From: Hyphomonadaceae bacterium
Lineage (GTDB): Bacteria > Pseudomonadota > Alphaproteobacteria > Caulobacterales > Aquidulcibacteraceae
Direction of reading: 5' to 3'
NCBI GenBank assembly: GCA_016791385.1
Contig: JAEUMR010000022.1
Coordinates: 1 to 64,000, forward strand
DNA: 64,000 bases
Part shown: piece after piece, positions 52,442-60,355 of the stretch
Layout of the letters: every line of letters begins with the position of its first letter
Numbering within the stretch: the first letter of the stretch is position 1
Position numbers and translations under genes: made by a program
Notes under the pieces: generated by a model
What the model saw: the letters and a program-made list of their open reading frames with translations, nothing else
The model's database searches: none
Told to the model about the DNA's origin: nothing

Positions 52442-55400
52442 CACATGATCTTCAAAGAGAGCAGCACTTCATCGCCGCGCCGTTGCCCATCCTCAAAGCC
52501 GCGGGCGTAGCCGAGCGACAGCACCATGGGCAGGCGGTGGGCGGCAGTGAAATTCCAGTCCATTTGCACCCCGGCGGTCTGCAGCGAGCGGCGCGCACCG
52601 GTCGCGCTTTCCACTTCAAGGCCGCCGGCGAACAGCGCGGTTCGGAGTGAGCTGAGATAGAGCGCGGCGACGCCCACATCTTCGAAGCGGACAGGCGGTA
52701 GGTTGAGTTCACCCACGGCGCGGACGAACCGACGCGCGCCGATTTCGTCGATGTCGAAGCCGGGGAAGCTATCGTAGTGGCGGTAGCGCTTGATCTCGCG
52801 ATCATCGACGTAATTGTTGCCGAAGGCGCCGATATAGAAGCTTGAGAGCGGGCTTGTCTCGTCGCCTTCGATGGCGCCGGCGGCTGTGTAGATCCAGGCC
52901 GATGAATTGTTCAACGGCAGCGGCACGCCAACATCGAGGCCCGCGCGCAGGCTTGGAAACACATCGCCGTTGGCGTGGTCGGCGCCCGCAGCGAGTGTCC
53001 AGGCCCAGCCGCGCTCGTGATCAACGGCGCCGAGGGAGCGGGTTTCGTTGCTGTAGTGGAGTTCAGCGTTCAGCGTGGCGAGCGTATCGAACTGGCTTGA
53101 AGCCACCTCTTGTGCAGCCGGAAGCGTATCGAGACCGGTGTAATAGGCGCCGGTGATGTCGAGGTCGAGCTGCCGGGGCGGATCGTAGATGAAGGAGCGG
53201 CGATAGCCGGCGATCAGCGCATCGCCGGCGCGCGCGCGCTCGGTTGGGCCGAAGAGATCGTAGAAATCTGCGTCATTGTGCCAATAGCGCAGCCGCCAGC
53301 GCAGCGTTCTGTACTCGATGTCGAAATGCCAGTCTTGATCTTCGAACTGGGAATTGACCGTGCGCGAGAGTGTGGCGTTGAGTTGATTGAATTGCAGCGG
53401 ATCTTCGTAGGTGACGTGATAGCCAAGCGCTACGCGATTGCGATATCCCTCGATCACTGGATAGGCTGCGCCGAGGCGCATCTCTTCGCGCGGACGATAA
53501 CGCCCCTGGGCTGTGATCATGGTCTCGAACGGGACCGAAGCGGGCGAACCGACGGTCCAGCTTTGCACGATGGGGTGTTCGCGCGCGATCTCGGCGCCGA
53601 GGAAGCGGACCGTCCCCAAATCCTGCAGGGGGGTGGGTTCAATGACGACGGGCTGAAAGCCGGCGCCGGTATATTCGTAGACGACCAGCGTCCCGTCCGG
53701 GCGCGGAATGGGTCTGAAGAAGCCGGTTTCGGCGTTGCTGACCGCTTCGATCTGCTGTGTCGCGAGCTCGAAGCGGAAGATGTTGGACACGCCGGTGTAA
53801 TAGGCGCTGCCATAAAGGTAACGTCCGTCGGGCGAGAAGACGAAGCCCTCGGGTGTCGATGCGCCGAGGGTGAAGCGGGTGGTTGGTTCGGCGCTGCCGG
53901 CAAGCAGATCCTGCGTGTTGAACACTTCCACGGCCTGCTCGCCATTGATCTCGCCGACCGAGGCTGAGAGCAGCGCCCCGTCCGGTGAAATGTCGAGGTC
54001 GAACGCGGTGCGGCCGAACGGGAATGTGTGCACCTGGTTCCAGCTGGAATAGGGCGGCGGGATGCGCACCAGGGTGACGTAGCCGTTGAGGTGGCGCAGG
54101 CCCCACAGCGAGCGATCCTGAGGATTGAAGACGATGTCGCCGATGCGCCCGTCGCGTAGCACCATGTACTGGCGCCCGGTGGCGACATCGATTTCCATGA
54201 TGTCGCGATACGCGTAGTTGTCCGTGGTGTACCAGGCCGTGTTGGACTGTGGGTCATAGGCAAGTGAAGTGACGCGGTAGAGCATCGCGCCCTTGATGTC
54301 GGCGAGGCGGCGAATGGCGCCGGTCTGCGGGCTGAGCACGCCGACATGGGCGATGACGCCCGGATAACGGAAGGCGCCGACCAGCGCGCCGGTGCGCGGG
54401 TCGATGAAGCTGCGGGAAATCGATCCTAGCGCGCGGGGCGCCAGCGGCTGGCCTTGAGTGAGCGGATAGGCATTGAGCGCGTCAAGATTGGCGCGCTGGA
54501 AGCGGTGCTCCCAGTCGATCCAATCGGCCCAAGCTTGCGGCAGGCGAACGCCGAAGACGCGGGCGAATTGATCCTGGTAATAGGCCGCGCTCTCTTCATC
54601 GCGCCGCAACCATTGGATCACCTGCTCTGGCGAGTATTGCATCGCCAGATAGCTGAAGAAGCGCGTGCCATAGAGATAGTCATTCACCCCGACTTGGAAG
54701 TCGGTGAAGATGCCTTCCGATTCCAATCCCACGGGGGAATAGAAGTGCGCATCGTCACGCACCATTGAGCGGAACACCATTTCGTCATAGGCGCCTTGCG
54801 CGCGCCCGAAGCCGCCCGCCATCCAGGTTTCCATGAAGACGGCGCTGCCCTCCAGATACCAGCGCGGCACGTTCACGCGTGGTGTCGTCAGATAATTGTA
54901 GAGAATAGTCTCCGGGTGCGCCTCCACCGGCATCGGCTTGCCGAAGAAGAGGCGCCGCCATCGCGCATCGTCGCTGTTCCAGACATCCATCAGCGCCACG
55001 TGCGTGAGTTCATGGTCGGTGAGAGTGAAGAAGCGCTCGCCCGGACTGAATGTGTCGAAAGCCAAGCTCAAGGGGGCAACGTCGATCAGCATCGCGTTGT
55101 TGGGCGAGGCGCGTGCAGCCGCATTGCCGTAGTCAGAAAAATCCTTGAGCAGGAGCGTTGTCTGCTCCCAGGGCCGCCAGCCGAACATGCGCTGCTCGTA
55201 GGCCATCGCGTTTTCGAAGCTGCGGCCGAGGTATGGCGTGAGGTAGGTTTCGGCTGGATCGAAATAGAGCAGGCGCAGTCGCTCTGTTTCGATCTGCGCC
55301 AGATCGATCAAGGGGATGTCGTCGGGGGCCCGGCTCGGCGGCGGCTGCGTTGAGGGAGCAGGCTCAACGACGGGTGGGGCCGGGACGCTAGTTTCTGGCG

Positions 55401-55500
55401 CAGAGGCAGGCGCCGGCGTCTGTTCGCTCGTTTGCGCATGCGCCGGCGAAAGCTGCGCAAGCAACAAGACGGCGAGACATATCCCCCAGCGCACTCTCAC
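52441..55500 (-). CDS. Secreted HExxH peptidase-like / beta-propeller / outer-membrane barrel protein
   Basis: The protein has 1019 residues. A signal peptide ends at AHAQ, followed by a Pro-rich linker (residues 25-58). A gluzincin-like domain has HELTH at residues 163-167 and a third ligand candidate Glu217 in RWYLEGSAVF, 54 residues after His163. Residues about 340-640 have repeated propeller blades (LDISPDGALLSASVG, FVFSPDGRYLYGSAYY). The final 330 residues alternate as in transmembrane strands (e.g. DWHFDIEYRTLRWRLRYWHNDA) and are probably an outer-membrane barrel, although the last residue is Met rather than Phe. No named family fits the whole. It lies 69 bp after the decapeptide-repeat gene. 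Confidence 0.75.
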   Translation of the reverse strand: MRVRWGICLAVLLLAQLSPAHAQTSEQTPAPASAPETSVPAPPVVEPAPSTQPPPSRAPDDIPLIDLAQIETERLRLLYFDPAETYLTPYLGRSFENAMAYEQRMFGWRPWEQTTLLLKDFSDYGNAAARASPNNAMLIDVAPLSLAFDTFSPGERFFTLTDHELTHVALMDVWNSDDARWRRLFFGKPMPVEAHPETILYNYLTTPRVNVPRWYLEGSAVFMETWMAGGFGRAQGAYDEMVFRSMVRDDAHFYSPVGLESEGIFTDFQVGVNDYLYGTRFFSYLAMQYSPEQVIQWLRRDEESAAYYQDQFARVFGVRLPQAWADWIDWEHRFQRANLDALNAYPLTQGQPLAPRALGSISRSFIDPRTGALVGAFRYPGVIAHVGVLSPQTGAIRRLADIKGAMLYRVTSLAYDPQSNTAWYTTDNYAYRDIMEIDVATGRQYMVLRDGRIGDIVFNPQDRSLWGLRHLNGYVTLVRIPPPYSSWNQVHTFPFGRTAFDLDISPDGALLSASVGEINGEQAVEVFNTQDLLAGSAEPTTRFTLGASTPEGFVFSPDGRYLYGSAYYTGVSNIFRFELATQQIEAVSNAETGFFRPIPRPDGTLVVYEYTGAGFQPVVIEPTPLQDLGTVRFLGAEIAREHPIVQSWTVGSPASVPFETMITAQGRYRPREEMRLGAAYPVIEGYRNRVALGYHVTYEDPLQFNQLNATLSRTVNSQFEDQDWHFDIEYRTLRWRLRYWHNDADFYDLFGPTERARAGDALIAGYRRSFIYDPPRQLDLDITGAYYTGLDTLPAAQEVASSQFDTLATLNAELHYSNETRSLGAVDHERGWAWTLAAGADHANGDVFPSLRAGLDVGVPLPLNNSSAWIYTAAGAIEGDETSPLSSFYIGAFGNNYVDDREIKRYRHYDSFPGFDIDEIGARRFVRAVGELNLPPVRFEDVGVAALYLSSLRTALFAGGLEVESATGARRSLQTAGVQMDWNFTAAHRLPMVLSLGYARGFEDGQRRGDEVLLSLKIM

Positions 55501-55569
55501 GCCTTGGACGCTAGCACGGGCGAGAGCGCAGCGATGGCCGCCATCTCCCGCCCGGCGCGAAAGTGCCCG

Positions 55570-57070
55570 TCAATTCGCCCGAATGGCGTTGGCGAAGCTG
55601 GCATCGCGCGCCATCGCCGCGAAGGCGGGCTCACGCGCCAGCGCAGCAAAGGCGGGCTGACGTGCGAGCGCGGTGAACGCCTGCGCATTGGCGGCGAGCG
55701 CCTGCAGCGCCTGAGGATTGCGCGCCATCGCCGCGAACGCCTGCGGGTTCTGCGCCATCGCCGCAAACGCTTGCGGATGTTGCGCCATCAATTGGAAGGC
55801 TTGCGCATTAAGTCCCTGTGCGGCGCGGGCTGCGCCAGCCTGCGCTTGGAATGCCTGCGCATTGCGCGCCATGGCGGCGAGGGCGGCGCTGTTTTGCGAC
55901 AGCGCCTGGAACGCCTGCGCGTTGGCCGCCATCGCCTGGAACGCCTGTGCGCTTGCGCTGAGCGTGCTGAGCGCCTGCGCGTCCCGCGCCAGCGATTGGA
56001 ACGCCTGAGCGTTGGCGCCGAGCGCCTGGAACGCTTGTGCATCAGCGGCGAGAGCGCTCATGGCTTGTGCATCGCGCCCCAGCGCCTGGAAGGCCTGGGC
56101 GTCCTGGGCCATCGCCACGTTGGCGGCGGGGTTGCGTGCGGCGGCGGCGAAATTGGCGCCGCGTGCGAAGCTGGCGAAGGCGGCAGGATTGGCGGCCATG
56201 GCCGCGAACGCTTGCGGATGGCGGGCGAGCGCGGCGAAGGCTTGCGGGTGCTGCGCCATGGCGGCGAAAGCTTGCGGCGCACGCGCCATCGCCGCGAACG
56301 CTTGGGCGTTGGCGGCGAACGCCGCAGCGGCGCCCGCATCGAAGGCGCGTGCGGTTTGCGCTTGAGACTGGAACGCCTGGGCGCTCTGCGCCATCGCCGA
56401 GAGCGCTTGGCTATTGCGGGCAAGCGCTGCGAACGCTTCGGCGTTGGCGGCCATCGCTTCGAATGCGGCGCTGTTGGCGGCGAGCGCGCTAAAGGCCTGG
56501 GCGTCGCTCGCGAGCGCCTGGAACGCCTGCGCATTGGCGGCCAGCGCCTGGAACGCTTGTGCGTCAGCGGCGAGCGCGCTCATGGCCTGCGCGTCAGCGC
56601 CAAGCGCCTGGAACGCTTGTGCATCGCGCGCCATGGCTTGTTGGGCCTGCGGATTGGCGACGGCTGCAGCGAAATTGGCGTTGCGTGCGAACGCGCCGAA
56701 AGCTTGAGGATTGCGCGCCATTGCGGCGAAGGCTTGAGGGTGTCGCGCCAGCGCCGCAAAGGCTTGGGGATGTTGCGCCATCGCCGCAAACGCTTGCGGC
56801 TGGCGCGCCATGGCGGAGAACGCGGCGGCGTGCTGGGACATAGCTGCGAACGCTTCGGCGTTCGCAGCTTGTGCGCTCATGGACTGGGCGGCGCCCGCCT
56901 CAGCCGAACGGGCGAGCAGTGCGAACGCTTGAGGATCGCGCGCGAGCGCTGTGAAGGCCTGCGCATCCTGCGCCATGGCCAGCAGCGCCTGTGGATTTTG
57001 TGCGAGCGCGGCAAAACCCGGATCAGAGGCGAGCGCTCTGAAGGAGGGGTCGCGCACCATGAGTTCGAAC
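55570..57070 (-). repeat. 30-bp coding tandem repeats with higher-order blocks
   Basis: The DNA of the repeat protein is periodic at about 30 bp over 1.5 kb. A larger unit is also visible: the block beginning MAQHPQAFAALARHPQAFAA appears near 56771 and 56249 (522 bp apart), and a related block near 55778 (471 bp further). The order of unit variants (HPQ units, then GANFAAA-like units, then DAQAF units) is repeated between blocks, so whole 16-17-unit blocks have been duplicated. Confidence 0.8.
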
Positions 57071-57294
57071 GCGTCGGTCTGCATCAGCAGCGGGACTGCA
57101 TCGTCGCCGAGGCGCACATCGCTGTCGCTGACCTGCGCAGAGCGATAGCGCTCAGCCGGCGCGATGGTGCCGCTCATCTGCGCGCCGCCCGGGGGCGAGA
57201 CGGTGCCGATCGCAAGAGCTGCAAAGGCGGCGATGCCGAGGCCCGCCGTGGCCGCAGCGCCAAGCTTGACGCTGTTGGAGAGCGTGGTGCGCAT
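55570..57294 (-). CDS. Secreted Ala-rich decapeptide-repeat protein of unknown function
   Basis: The protein has 574 residues. The ATG at 57294 follows GGAGGAGGA, an excellent ribosome site. A hydrophobic signal segment (residues 8-30) and a linker of about 30 residues are followed by repeats to the C-terminus, about 48 units of consensus [D/N]-[P/A]-Q-A-[F/L/M]-x-A-[L/M]-A-x. Units at both ends are nine residues long (DPSFRALAS, DPGFAALAQ; QPAFAALAR, EPAFAAMAR, DASFANAIR) and inner ones ten. The protein has no Cys or Trp, one Tyr, and one Lys near the N-terminus. N/D-P-Q is a helix N-cap, so each unit may be a short helix in a solenoid. I know no named family. It is first in a leftward set with the HExxH-barrel and PrsW genes. 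Confidence 0.8.
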   Translation of the reverse strand: MRTTLSNSVKLGAAATAGLGIAAFAALAIGTVSPPGGAQMSGTIAPAERYRSAQVSDSDVRLGDDAVPLLMQTDAFELMVRDPSFRALASDPGFAALAQNPQALLAMAQDAQAFTALARDPQAFALLARSAEAGAAQSMSAQAANAEAFAAMSQHAAAFSAMARQPQAFAAMAQHPQAFAALARHPQAFAAMARNPQAFGAFARNANFAAAVANPQAQQAMARDAQAFQALGADAQAMSALAADAQAFQALAANAQAFQALASDAQAFSALAANSAAFEAMAANAEAFAALARNSQALSAMAQSAQAFQSQAQTARAFDAGAAAAFAANAQAFAAMARAPQAFAAMAQHPQAFAALARHPQAFAAMAANPAAFASFARGANFAAAARNPAANVAMAQDAQAFQALGRDAQAMSALAADAQAFQALGANAQAFQSLARDAQALSTLSASAQAFQAMAANAQAFQALSQNSAALAAMARNAQAFQAQAGAARAAQGLNAQAFQLMAQHPQAFAAMAQNPQAFAAMARNPQALQALAANAQAFTALARQPAFAALAREPAFAAMARDASFANAIRAN

Positions 57295-57500
57295 GTCGAT
57301 CCTCCTCCTCGCGCCGTTAGCGTGCGGCCAAACATTACCTTCCGTCAACGATTGTTTGAGGCCGGAGCCTGCGACCTGCCTTTGCGAGGCAAGCCGTGCA
57401 TGAGCGGAGACCGACGACGAGTGTAAGCGTCATTTCGGCTGGAGCGCTTGCCCCGTAGCCGGCGGCGGCATGCCGATGGACGCCGTGGTTGCCCGCATCT

Positions 57501-58214
57501 TTATTTCACAGCCAGCTGGTGCAGCAGGGCGGCGGCTTCGATCTGAGATTTGACGCCGAGCTTTGCGAACAGCGATTTGAGCTGCGCGCGAATGGTGTGT
57601 TCCGATACGCTGCGTGCAAGTGCGATCTCGCGCACCCGGCGCCCTTGGCGAAGCATGCCGGCGACCGCCGCCTCTGAAGGCGTCAGGCGAAAATCGCGAA
57701 GCAAGTGTTCTTGGTTCTCGCGCTCGCTCGCCGCGGAGTCCGTTTCAGTGAATGTCACGCAGACGACGGACCGTTCCGCCGCTGCATCGCCGGCTGCAGG
57801 CAGCGGCGAGGCCCGGATGCGTCTGAGAACGCCATCGCCCAACGCCACCAAGCCTTCATGCTCGGTGTTCGATGCGCGTGCGGCGTCGATTATGGAGGCG
57901 ACGGCGCGGTCGTTGACAAGCAGTTCGCGGTCAACGATCGCCAGCGTCTCGCCGTGCCCGGTAAGACGGCGCGCGGCTTCATTGGCAGCGACGATCTTGT
58001 TCTCGGCGGTCAGCAACAGAACCGCATCGCGCAGAGCCTCGAAAGCAAGGGCGTACAGACAGGACGGGACCGTCCCAACGCCGTCATGTGCGCATGAGTA
58101 GGGCGATTTGACCGCTTGGCGCGTTCGGCGCGGCGCCCCCTCAGCGCCGCCAGGCACGCCGCCCGCCGCGCCAATTCCCTCTCCGACGATCGAGTCTGTC
58201 TTTGGAAAGTCCAT
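57501..58214 (-). CDS. LuxR-type transcriptional regulator with PAS-like sensor region
   Basis: The protein has 237 residues. The middle (about residues 50-160) resembles a PAS fold (ALRDAVLLLTAENKIVAANEAARRLTGHGETLAIVDREL). The C-terminal helix-turn-helix is of LuxR type (FRLTPSEAAVAGMLRQGRRVREIALARSVSEHTIRAQLKSLFAKLGVKSQIEAAALLHQL). The N-terminal 45 residues are low-complexity, so a start further in is possible. It is encoded on the same strand just upstream of the decapeptide-repeat gene (206-bp spacer), and is divergent from a LysR gene. Confidence 0.82.
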   Translation of the reverse strand: MDFPKTDSIVGEGIGAAGGVPGGAEGAPRRTRQAVKSPYSCAHDGVGTVPSCLYALAFEALRDAVLLLTAENKIVAANEAARRLTGHGETLAIVDRELLVNDRAVASIIDAARASNTEHEGLVALGDGVLRRIRASPLPAAGDAAAERSVVCVTFTETDSAASERENQEHLLRDFRLTPSEAAVAGMLRQGRRVREIALARSVSEHTIRAQLKSLFAKLGVKSQIEAAALLHQLAVK

Positions 58215-58302
58215 CCGGGCGAGCCCCCTTCACCTCAGATTTGAGGCTGCCTAGGTTGCCACCTGCGGTAGATTTTGCCGCCGCAAATCTGGGAACGGGG
58301 TA

Positions 58303-59274
58303 TTGCCTAAATCGAAGCACCGGGAGAAGCGGCCCAGCGCCCGGCTGGACTGGGACGACATTCGCATCTTCGCCGCCGTAGCGGCGGCGGGGAGCGTGAA
58401 CAAGGCCGCGGTGGAGCTCAAGGTCCAGCCATCCAGCGTGAGCCGCCGTATCGGCGACCTCGAGAAGCGGATGGAAGCCAAGCTGTTGCTGCGAACGCGC
58501 ACCGGCGTGTCGCTGACGGCGGCAGGCGAAGACCTGCTCGACCGCGCCCAATCCATGCAGCGTATCGCAGACGATATTGAACGTGCGGTGCGTGCGCGTG
58601 ACAAGCGGGACGAGGGCGGTGTGACGATCGCCGCGCCGGATGGGGTGGGCGCGCTCTGGTTGGCGCCGCGCATCCCGGATTTCCTCGATCGGTATCCTCA
58701 GATCCAATTGGCGTTGAATTGTATCCAGGACGGAGCGGCGCCTGACCTCGTGCGTCGCCCAGATATCAGCATTTCGGTGGACAAGTCGCTCGCAGATATT
58801 GGCGATGACGCCTCCGAGCTTGCGACCATGCACTACGTCTTCGCAGCCTCACCGGCGTATTTGAAAGCGCACGGAACGCCCAATTCTCTAGCCAGCGCGG
58901 CGGTTGATCACCGCGCCCTTAAGCATACCGGTCAGGTGATGCAGCGTGATAACCGGACTTCGCGCGCCTATGCCGCCGCAGCGCTTGCGTCCTTTTCGCT
59001 GGAGTCGAACTCGAGTTCCGCTGTTGTCGCTGCGCTCAGGGCGGGCGCTGGAATTGCCACTGTTCCCACCTATTTGCTGACTCTCGCGCCTGAACTCGTG
59101 GTGATTGGCGGCGAGCAGAGCGTGCCGATCAAGCTGTGGCTGATCGTGCACAAGCAATCGCGTCACGCTGCGCGCGTCGCGCGGGCCGCTGATTGGCTCA
59201 GGTCTGTATTCGATGGCAAAACGAACCCGTGGTTCCGGGCCGAATACGTCCCTCCCGACGAGTTCGAGACCTAG
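58303..59274 (+). CDS. LysR-family transcriptional regulator
   Basis: The protein has 323 residues with a TTG start at 58303. The winged helix is LDWDDIRIFAAVAAAGSVNKAAVELKVQPSSVSRRIGDLEKRMEAKLLLRTRTGVSLTAAGEDLLD. The effector domain follows (GVTIAAPDGVGALWLAPRIPDFLDRYPQIQLAL, ALRAGAGIATVPTYLL). It resembles the group that often regulates neighbouring oxidoreductases. Here the only divergent neighbour is the LuxR gene, so the target is unknown. Confidence 0.88.
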   Translation: MPKSKHREKRPSARLDWDDIRIFAAVAAAGSVNKAAVELKVQPSSVSRRIGDLEKRMEAKLLLRTRTGVSLTAAGEDLLDRAQSMQRIADDIERAVRARDKRDEGGVTIAAPDGVGALWLAPRIPDFLDRYPQIQLALNCIQDGAAPDLVRRPDISISVDKSLADIGDDASELATMHYVFAASPAYLKAHGTPNSLASAAVDHRALKHTGQVMQRDNRTSRAYAAAALASFSLESNSSSAVVAALRAGAGIATVPTYLLTLAPELVVIGGEQSVPIKLWLIVHKQSRHAARVARAADWLRSVFDGKTNPWFRAEYVPPDEFET

Positions 59275-59357
59275 CACTTAGCTGCTCAGCCGGCGGCGCG
59301 CGGCGTCGACGTGCGGCCCAACGAGCTGCTCCACAATGCGTTGGCTGAGCCAGCACC

Positions 59358-59771
59358 TTAGCTGCGCTGTTTCAACAGGTCCCGGATTTCGCCGAGCAGT
59401 TTGATGTCCTCGGGCTTCTCGGGCGCGCTTGCTGGCGCTTGTTCCTGCTTGCGCTTCATCTGGTTGATGCCCTTCACGAACAGGAAGATCACCCAGGCAA
59501 CAATGACGAAGCTGATCAGGGTGGTGATGAACTTGCCGTAGTTGATCGTCACCAGCTCAGCGTCCGGCGGCGCCATTGGCGAGCGCGGCAGCGTGATGGC
59601 GAGGTCGGAGAAGTCGAGGCCGCCTGTCAGCCAGCCAATCGGCGGCATGACCAGGTCATTCACCAGCGATTGCACGATGCCGTTGAAGGCCGCGCCGATG
59701 ATCACGCCGACGGCGAGATCGACGACGTTGCCCTTGAGCGCGAACTCGCGAAACTCTTTGACGATGGACAT
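59358..59771 (-). CDS. mscL: Large-conductance mechanosensitive channel
   Basis: The protein has 137 residues, normal for MscL. It starts [46 protein letters not shown] (TM1 with the pore-constriction helix) and continues with [24 protein letters not shown] (TM2) and the C-terminal helix [13 protein letters not shown] lies 9 bases before the ATG at 59771. It forms an inner-membrane pore that opens on hypo-osmotic shock. Confidence 0.96.
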   Translation of the reverse strand: MSIVKEFREFALKGNVVDLAVGVIIGAAFNGIVQSLVNDLVMPPIGWLTGGLDFSDLAITLPRSPMAPPDAELVTINYGKFITTLISFVIVAWVIFLFVKGINQMKRKQEQAPASAPEKPEDIKLLGEIRDLLKQRS

Positions 59772-59886
59772 GGGCTCGGTCTCCCAGACTAGGCCTGTGG
59801 GCAAGATACCCCTGATTTGCGGGCGTCGTGCAAGACCGACAGATTTGCGCTGGGCGCAGGCTGACGTGCGTCAATCCGGCGGACGC

Positions 59887-60177
59887 TTACGGCTCTTCGC
59901 CGCCATTGACCTTCAGCCGCAATTCTTTGCCCGGCTTGAAGAAAGGAACACGTTTGGCGGAGACCTTGACGGTCTGACCCGTGCGCGGATTGCGGCCGGT
60001 GCGGGCCTCGCGCTCGCGCACCGAAAAGGCGCCAAAGCCGCGCAGTTCGACGCGGCCGCCCTGCGCCAGCGCCTCACCGACCTCGTCGAGGACGATGTCG
60101 ACGGCGTGCTCGATTTCCGACGCCTTCAGGGGCGCCATCTCTTCCTGCAGCTTCGCGACCAGTTCAGAGCGCAGCAT
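59887..60177 (-). CDS. ihfB: Integration host factor subunit beta
   Basis: The protein has 96 residues from the ATG at 60177 (MLRSELVAKLQEEMAPLKASEIEHAVDIVLDEV), matching the usual IhfB N-terminus; longer frames upstream add unrelated sequence. The DNA-binding arm has ELRGFGAFSVREREARTGRNPRTGQTVKV with the intercalating Pro in NPRTG, and AKRVPFFKPGKELR. It is a nucleoid protein that bends DNA as a heterodimer with IhfA. It lies downstream of rpsA, the common proteobacterial order, but tandem terminators separate the two. Confidence 0.93.
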   Translation of the reverse strand: MLRSELVAKLQEEMAPLKASEIEHAVDIVLDEVGEALAQGGRVELRGFGAFSVREREARTGRNPRTGQTVKVSAKRVPFFKPGKELRLKVNGGEEP

Positions 60178-60260
60178 TGGCCGGGTCCCCAACATTCCCG
60201 GCGCATCAAGCCCTGGGGGCGGACCGGCGTCAACCGTGCAGATGCTTGAACTCACGTAAG

Positions 60261-60283
60261 AAAAAGGCCTCGCGGGGGCGAGG
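60261..60283 (-). terminator. Second terminator between rpsA and ihfB
   Basis: On the minus strand CCTCGC (60283-60278) pairs with GCGAGG (60273-60268) around a 4-base loop and runs into CCTTTTTCTT. It is a short but complete Rho-independent terminator. Confidence 0.7.
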
Positions 60284-60290
60284 GCGCGCA

Positions 60291-60333
60291 AAAATGAAAA
60301 GGCCCGGCGCACCTTGGCGGGCGCGCCGGGCCT
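60291..60333 (-). terminator. Rho-independent terminator of rpsA
   Basis: On the minus strand AGGCCCGGCGC (60333-60323) pairs perfectly with GCGCCGGGCCT (60310-60300) over 11 bp, followed by TTTCATTTTT. It lies 22 bp after the rpsA stop and should end most rpsA transcripts. Confidence 0.9.
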
Positions 60334-60355
60334 GATCGCAGCGAAGGGTCTTCGC

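Noticed and set aside
51494..52510. A 338-codon plus-strand frame over the PrsW gene.
   Set aside because: The minus strand has conserved EE, HG and HxxxNH motifs and membrane segments; the plus frame is charged and without motif.
55570..57070. Could the 30-bp periodic DNA be a CRISPR array?
   Set aside because: There are no unique spacers between identical repeats; the units are adjacent, variable, in frame and coding, and no cas genes are near.
55432..57426. A 664-codon open frame on the plus strand rich in Arg/Leu/Gly (RLRIARHRRERLRV-like).
   Set aside because: It is the antisense shadow of the decapeptide-repeat gene; the 30-bp period keeps all frames open. It has no ribosome site, and the minus-strand frame has a signal peptide, a ribosome site and protein-level repeats.
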